Below, in pieces: positions 62,170 through 64,000 of a stretch of DNA of 64,000 nucleotides (positions are counted from its first letter, which is position 1; every line of letters starts with the position of its first letter). Below the pieces are notes generated by a model. The model saw nothing but the letters and a program-made list of their open reading frames with translations, had not been told where the DNA came from and made no database searches. A program made the position numbers and the translations under genes. Source of the DNA: Atlantibacter hermannii (lineage in GTDB: Bacteria > Pseudomonadota > Gammaproteobacteria > Enterobacterales > Enterobacteriaceae); contig NZ_JAAATR010000005.1 in assembly GCF_009907385.1 (NCBI RefSeq), positions 62,001 to 126,000 of the forward strand, written 5' to 3'.

Positions 62170-62834
62170 GTATCTATAAACGCATCAACGGCGCTGACTG
62201 GCGCAATATCTGGGTAGTAGGCGATCTGCACGGATGCTACTCGCTGCTCATGTCTGAACTGGACCGCATTGAATTCGACCCGGCGCGCGACCTGCTGATC
62301 TCGGTTGGCGATCTCATCGACCGCGGTGCCGAGAACGTTGAGTGTATGGACCTGATTAATCAACCCTGGTTCCTGGCGGTTCGTGGTAACCACGAACAGA
62401 TGATGCTGGATGGCCTGTCCCCGCATGGCAACGTCAATCACTGGATCGCCAATGGCGGTGACTGGTTCTTCTATCTCGATTACGACAAAGAGGTGCTGGC
62501 GAAAGCGCTGGCGCACAAAGTGGCTGAGCTGCCGCTGATCATCGAACTGGTGACCGGCGATAAAAAATATGTCATCTGCCATGCCGATTACCCGCACGAC
62601 GAATATGAGTTCGACAAGCCCGTCGATGCCCAGCAGGTGATATGGAACCGCGAACGGATTTCCGATTCACAGGACGGTCTGGCGAAAGAAATCAAAGGCG
62701 CAGACCTGTTTGTCTTCGGCCACACTCCGGCGCGCATGCCGATCCGATTCGCGAACCAATATTACATCGACACTGGTGCCGTGTTCTGCGGCAACCTGAC
62801 TATTCGCCAGTTGCAGGGTGGTGCCCATGAGTAA
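62166..62834 (+). CDS. ninI: Lambda-type serine/threonine protein phosphatase (NinI)
   Basis: The 222-residue protein (lambda phosphatase 221) has the metallophosphatase motifs GDLHG (about 19), GDLIDRG (about 48), RGNHE (about 73) and a C-terminal FGHTP. It dephosphorylates Ser, Thr and some Tyr residues using Mn2+. It overlaps ninE by ATGA and ninG by eight bases. Confidence 0.96.
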   Translation: MSIYKRINGADWRNIWVVGDLHGCYSLLMSELDRIEFDPARDLLISVGDLIDRGAENVECMDLINQPWFLAVRGNHEQMMLDGLSPHGNVNHWIANGGDWFFYLDYDKEVLAKALAHKVAELPLIIELVTGDKKYVICHADYPHDEYEFDKPVDAQQVIWNRERISDSQDGLAKEIKGADLFVFGHTPARMPIRFANQYYIDTGAVFCGNLTIRQLQGGAHE

Positions 62835-63426
62835 GCCATCCCGCCGCAAGTGCAAAGTCTGTGGCTCTTGGTTCCACCCACAGTACGCAAATATCTGGTG
62901 GTGCTCACCAGAACACGGCGCCCGTTACGCTATCGACCTGCGTGCTAAGCAGAAAGTGAAGGATACGGCAAAGCGGATCAAGGCAGAGAAGAAAGCCGAA
63001 ATGGAAGGGCGTAAGCATGCCCTTGAACGCCGCCAGGCCGTGAAGCCTCTAAGTTACTTCCGCAACCAGGCGCAGCAGGCTTTTAACGAATTCATCCGGT
63101 ACCGCGACAGACATCTCCCGTGCATCAGCTGCGGGCGTTATCACGACGGTCAGTATCATGCCGGTCACTTCCGCACAACCGGGGCGAATCCGGAGCTGCG
63201 CTTCAATGAGGACAATTGCCATCGCCAATGTGCCCCATGCAACAACCACCTCTCCGGCAACCTGACGGCCTACCGTCCGGCGCTAATCGCCAAAATCGGC
63301 CAGGCCCGCTTTGATGCCTTGATGGGCCCACACGAATTACCGAAATGGAAGCGCGAGGACTATATCCGGATCCGCAATGAGTACCGCGCAAAGCTTAAAG
63401 AACTGAAACAGCAGGAGGCTGCGTGA
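62827..63426 (+). CDS. ninG: NinG (Rap), phage recombination endonuclease
   Basis: From ATG 62827 the 199-residue protein matches lambda NinG/Rap. An N-terminal zinc motif (CKVCGSWF...WWCSPEHG) is followed by a basic helix and then the HNH-like region [19 protein letters not shown]...[11 protein letters not shown]. Rap is a structure-specific endonuclease that resolves recombination intermediates. It overlaps ninI and the ylcG-like gene. Confidence 0.95.
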   Translation: MSKPSRRKCKVCGSWFHPQYANIWWCSPEHGARYAIDLRAKQKVKDTAKRIKAEKKAEMEGRKHALERRQAVKPLSYFRNQAQQAFNEFIRYRDRHLPCISCGRYHDGQYHAGHFRTTGANPELRFNEDNCHRQCAPCNNHLSGNLTAYRPALIAKIGQARFDALMGPHELPKWKREDYIRIRNEYRAKLKELKQQEAA

Positions 63427-63563
63427 AGCCTGAATTTATCAAATCGCTCCGCATGCGCTGGCTGCGCCTCCGCATCTACCGCCGCCCGGGTTCGGTGCTG
63501 GTGGACTACCGCATTCTTCGCAATTTTATACGCATTAACCAGTTGGCAGGAGCTACAGCGTGA
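63423..63563 (+). CDS. ylcG: YlcG-family small phage protein
   Basis: GTG 63423 overlaps the ninG stop (GTGA). It encodes a 46-residue basic protein whose core RWLRLRIYRRPGSVLVDYRI closely matches E. coli DLP12 YlcG (RWGRLRLYRFPGSVLTDYRI). It again overlaps the next gene by GTGA. Role unknown. Confidence 0.86.
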   Translation: MKPEFIKSLRMRWLRLRIYRRPGSVLVDYRILRNFIRINQLAGATA

Positions 63564-64000
63564 ATACTCAATACCTGGAATTTGTACGCCAGCAGCTCAT
63601 CATCGCGACCGCAGATCTGAGTGGGGCTACGAAAGGGCAGTTGATGGCCTGGCTGGAGAACGCCCAGTTCGATACCGGTACGTTTAAGCGGAAGAAGCCC
63701 AAGGTTTGGGACGAAGAAAGCGAAAAATGGGTACCAGTTGATAACCCACCGATCCCCGGCAAACAGTCACACGCAAAGGGCTCGCACATTCCTCTGGTTC
63801 AGCCGGTCGAATACTCTACCGCGTCGTGGCGTCGGGCTGTGCTGTCGCTCGAGGAGCACCAGAAGGCGTGGCTGCTCTGGAACTACAGCGAGAGCGTGCA
63901 GTGGGATCACCAAGTGGCGATAACCCAATGGGCTTGGGGTGAGTTCCGCGCGCAGATGGGGACCAAGAAGGTGGCCGGAAAAACGATGGACAGGCTGAAG
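63560..64000 (+). CDS. Late antitermination protein Q (partial)
   Basis: GTG 63560 opens MNTQYLEFVRQQLIIATADL, which continues to the right edge for 147 residues. The N-terminus, the TWLEN-type segment (QLMAWLENAQFDTGTFKRKK) and SWRRAVLSLEEHQKAWLLWN match the DLP12 (QuuD)/phage 82 type Q proteins. Q lets RNA polymerase read through terminators into the late genes. The C-terminus is outside the window. Confidence 0.9.
   Translation, partial: MNTQYLEFVRQQLIIATADLSGATKGQLMAWLENAQFDTGTFKRKKPKVWDEESEKWVPVDNPPIPGKQSHAKGSHIPLVQPVEYSTASWRRAVLSLEEHQKAWLLWNYSESVQWDHQVAITQWAWGEFRAQMGTKKVAGKTMDRLK

Larger units (their letters stand above)
45540..64000. mobile_element. Lambdoid prophage, left (early) half; right end outside window
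   Basis: From the integrase to the start of Q the genes follow the lambda plan: int-xis, RecT/RecE, repressor and Cro-like genes, O, P, nin genes, Q. The left junction must lie between the operator at 45521 and the integrase stop at 45565; the exact att core cannot be fixed without attR. All early genes look intact except one at 54212. Codon use and composition differ from the core, with AT-rich pockets near 52.4-53.4 and 60.6-61.4 kb. Confidence 0.93.

Overview
The window is chromosomal DNA of a GC-rich member of the Enterobacteriaceae. Most genes in the left 45 kb have an E. coli K-12 counterpart of nearly the same length (pspABCD, ycjXF, tyrR, tpx, ycjG, mpaA, mppA, zinT, zntB, fnrS, ttcA, dbpA, nifJ/ydbK, hslJ, ldhA, ydbH-ynbE, azoR, hrpA, ydcF, proP, cybB, yeaR-yoaG, arsRBC). 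The order resembles the E. coli 29-32 min region but is not identical. There is no pspE, ycjM-W, uspE-fnr-ogt block, Rac prophage, ompN/micC or ydbL, while zinT, proP and yeaR-yoaG are present here. A close relative such as Enterobacter, Kosakonia, Lelliottia or Klebsiella fits; the sequence alone does not let me name the genus.

Layout: 1-4.4 kb holds the phage-shock operon with its sigma-54 promoter and the start of divergent pspF, then ycjXF. 4.5-10.3 kb holds tyrR and a block for peroxide defence and murein-peptide recycling (tpx, ycjG, mpaA, mppA). 10.3-18.1 kb holds zinc and redox functions (zinT with a Zur-type palindrome, a DksA-like zinc-finger protein, a membrane diguanylate cyclase, zntB), the FNR-activated sRNA FnrS, ttcA, a Cys-rich copper-storage protein and dbpA. 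18-32 kb holds nifJ, hslJ, ldhA, ydbH-ynbE, azoR and hrpA. 32-45.4 kb is more accessory: a TolA-domain lipoprotein, a TetR/VOC pair, ydcF, proP, cybB, yeaR-yoaG, a PACE efflux pump with a divergent LysR regulator, an Hsp20-type chaperone, DUF1349 and DUF4142 proteins, and an arsRBC arsenic operon.

From about 45.54 kb to the right edge lies the early half of a lambdoid prophage. Leftward genes: integrase, excisionase, a DUF4060 protein, RecT, RecE and a Cys-rich small protein. The switch is a LexA-like repressor with operator clusters on both sides, a Cro-like gene and a YdaT (CII-like) gene. Rightward genes: a frameshifted small gene, lambda-O-like and lambda-P-like replication proteins (the O gene carries eight 12-bp iterons), two early genes, two DNA methyltransferases, a divergent AT-rich emrE-type efflux gene, then ninB-ninE-ninI-ninG-ylcG and the start of Q. 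The window ends inside Q, so the lysis, packaging and tail genes and attR are not visible.

Most interesting signals: the iteron array inside the O gene; a LexA box lying over the promoter of the nin-Q segment; a FrmR/RcnR-type operator left without its gene at the prophage edge; a G9 tract that breaks an early phage gene; repeat arrays in the C5 methyltransferase and RecE; a structured, possibly attenuated leader before the zinc-finger gene; and an unlisted 43-residue proline-rich ORF just after fnrS.
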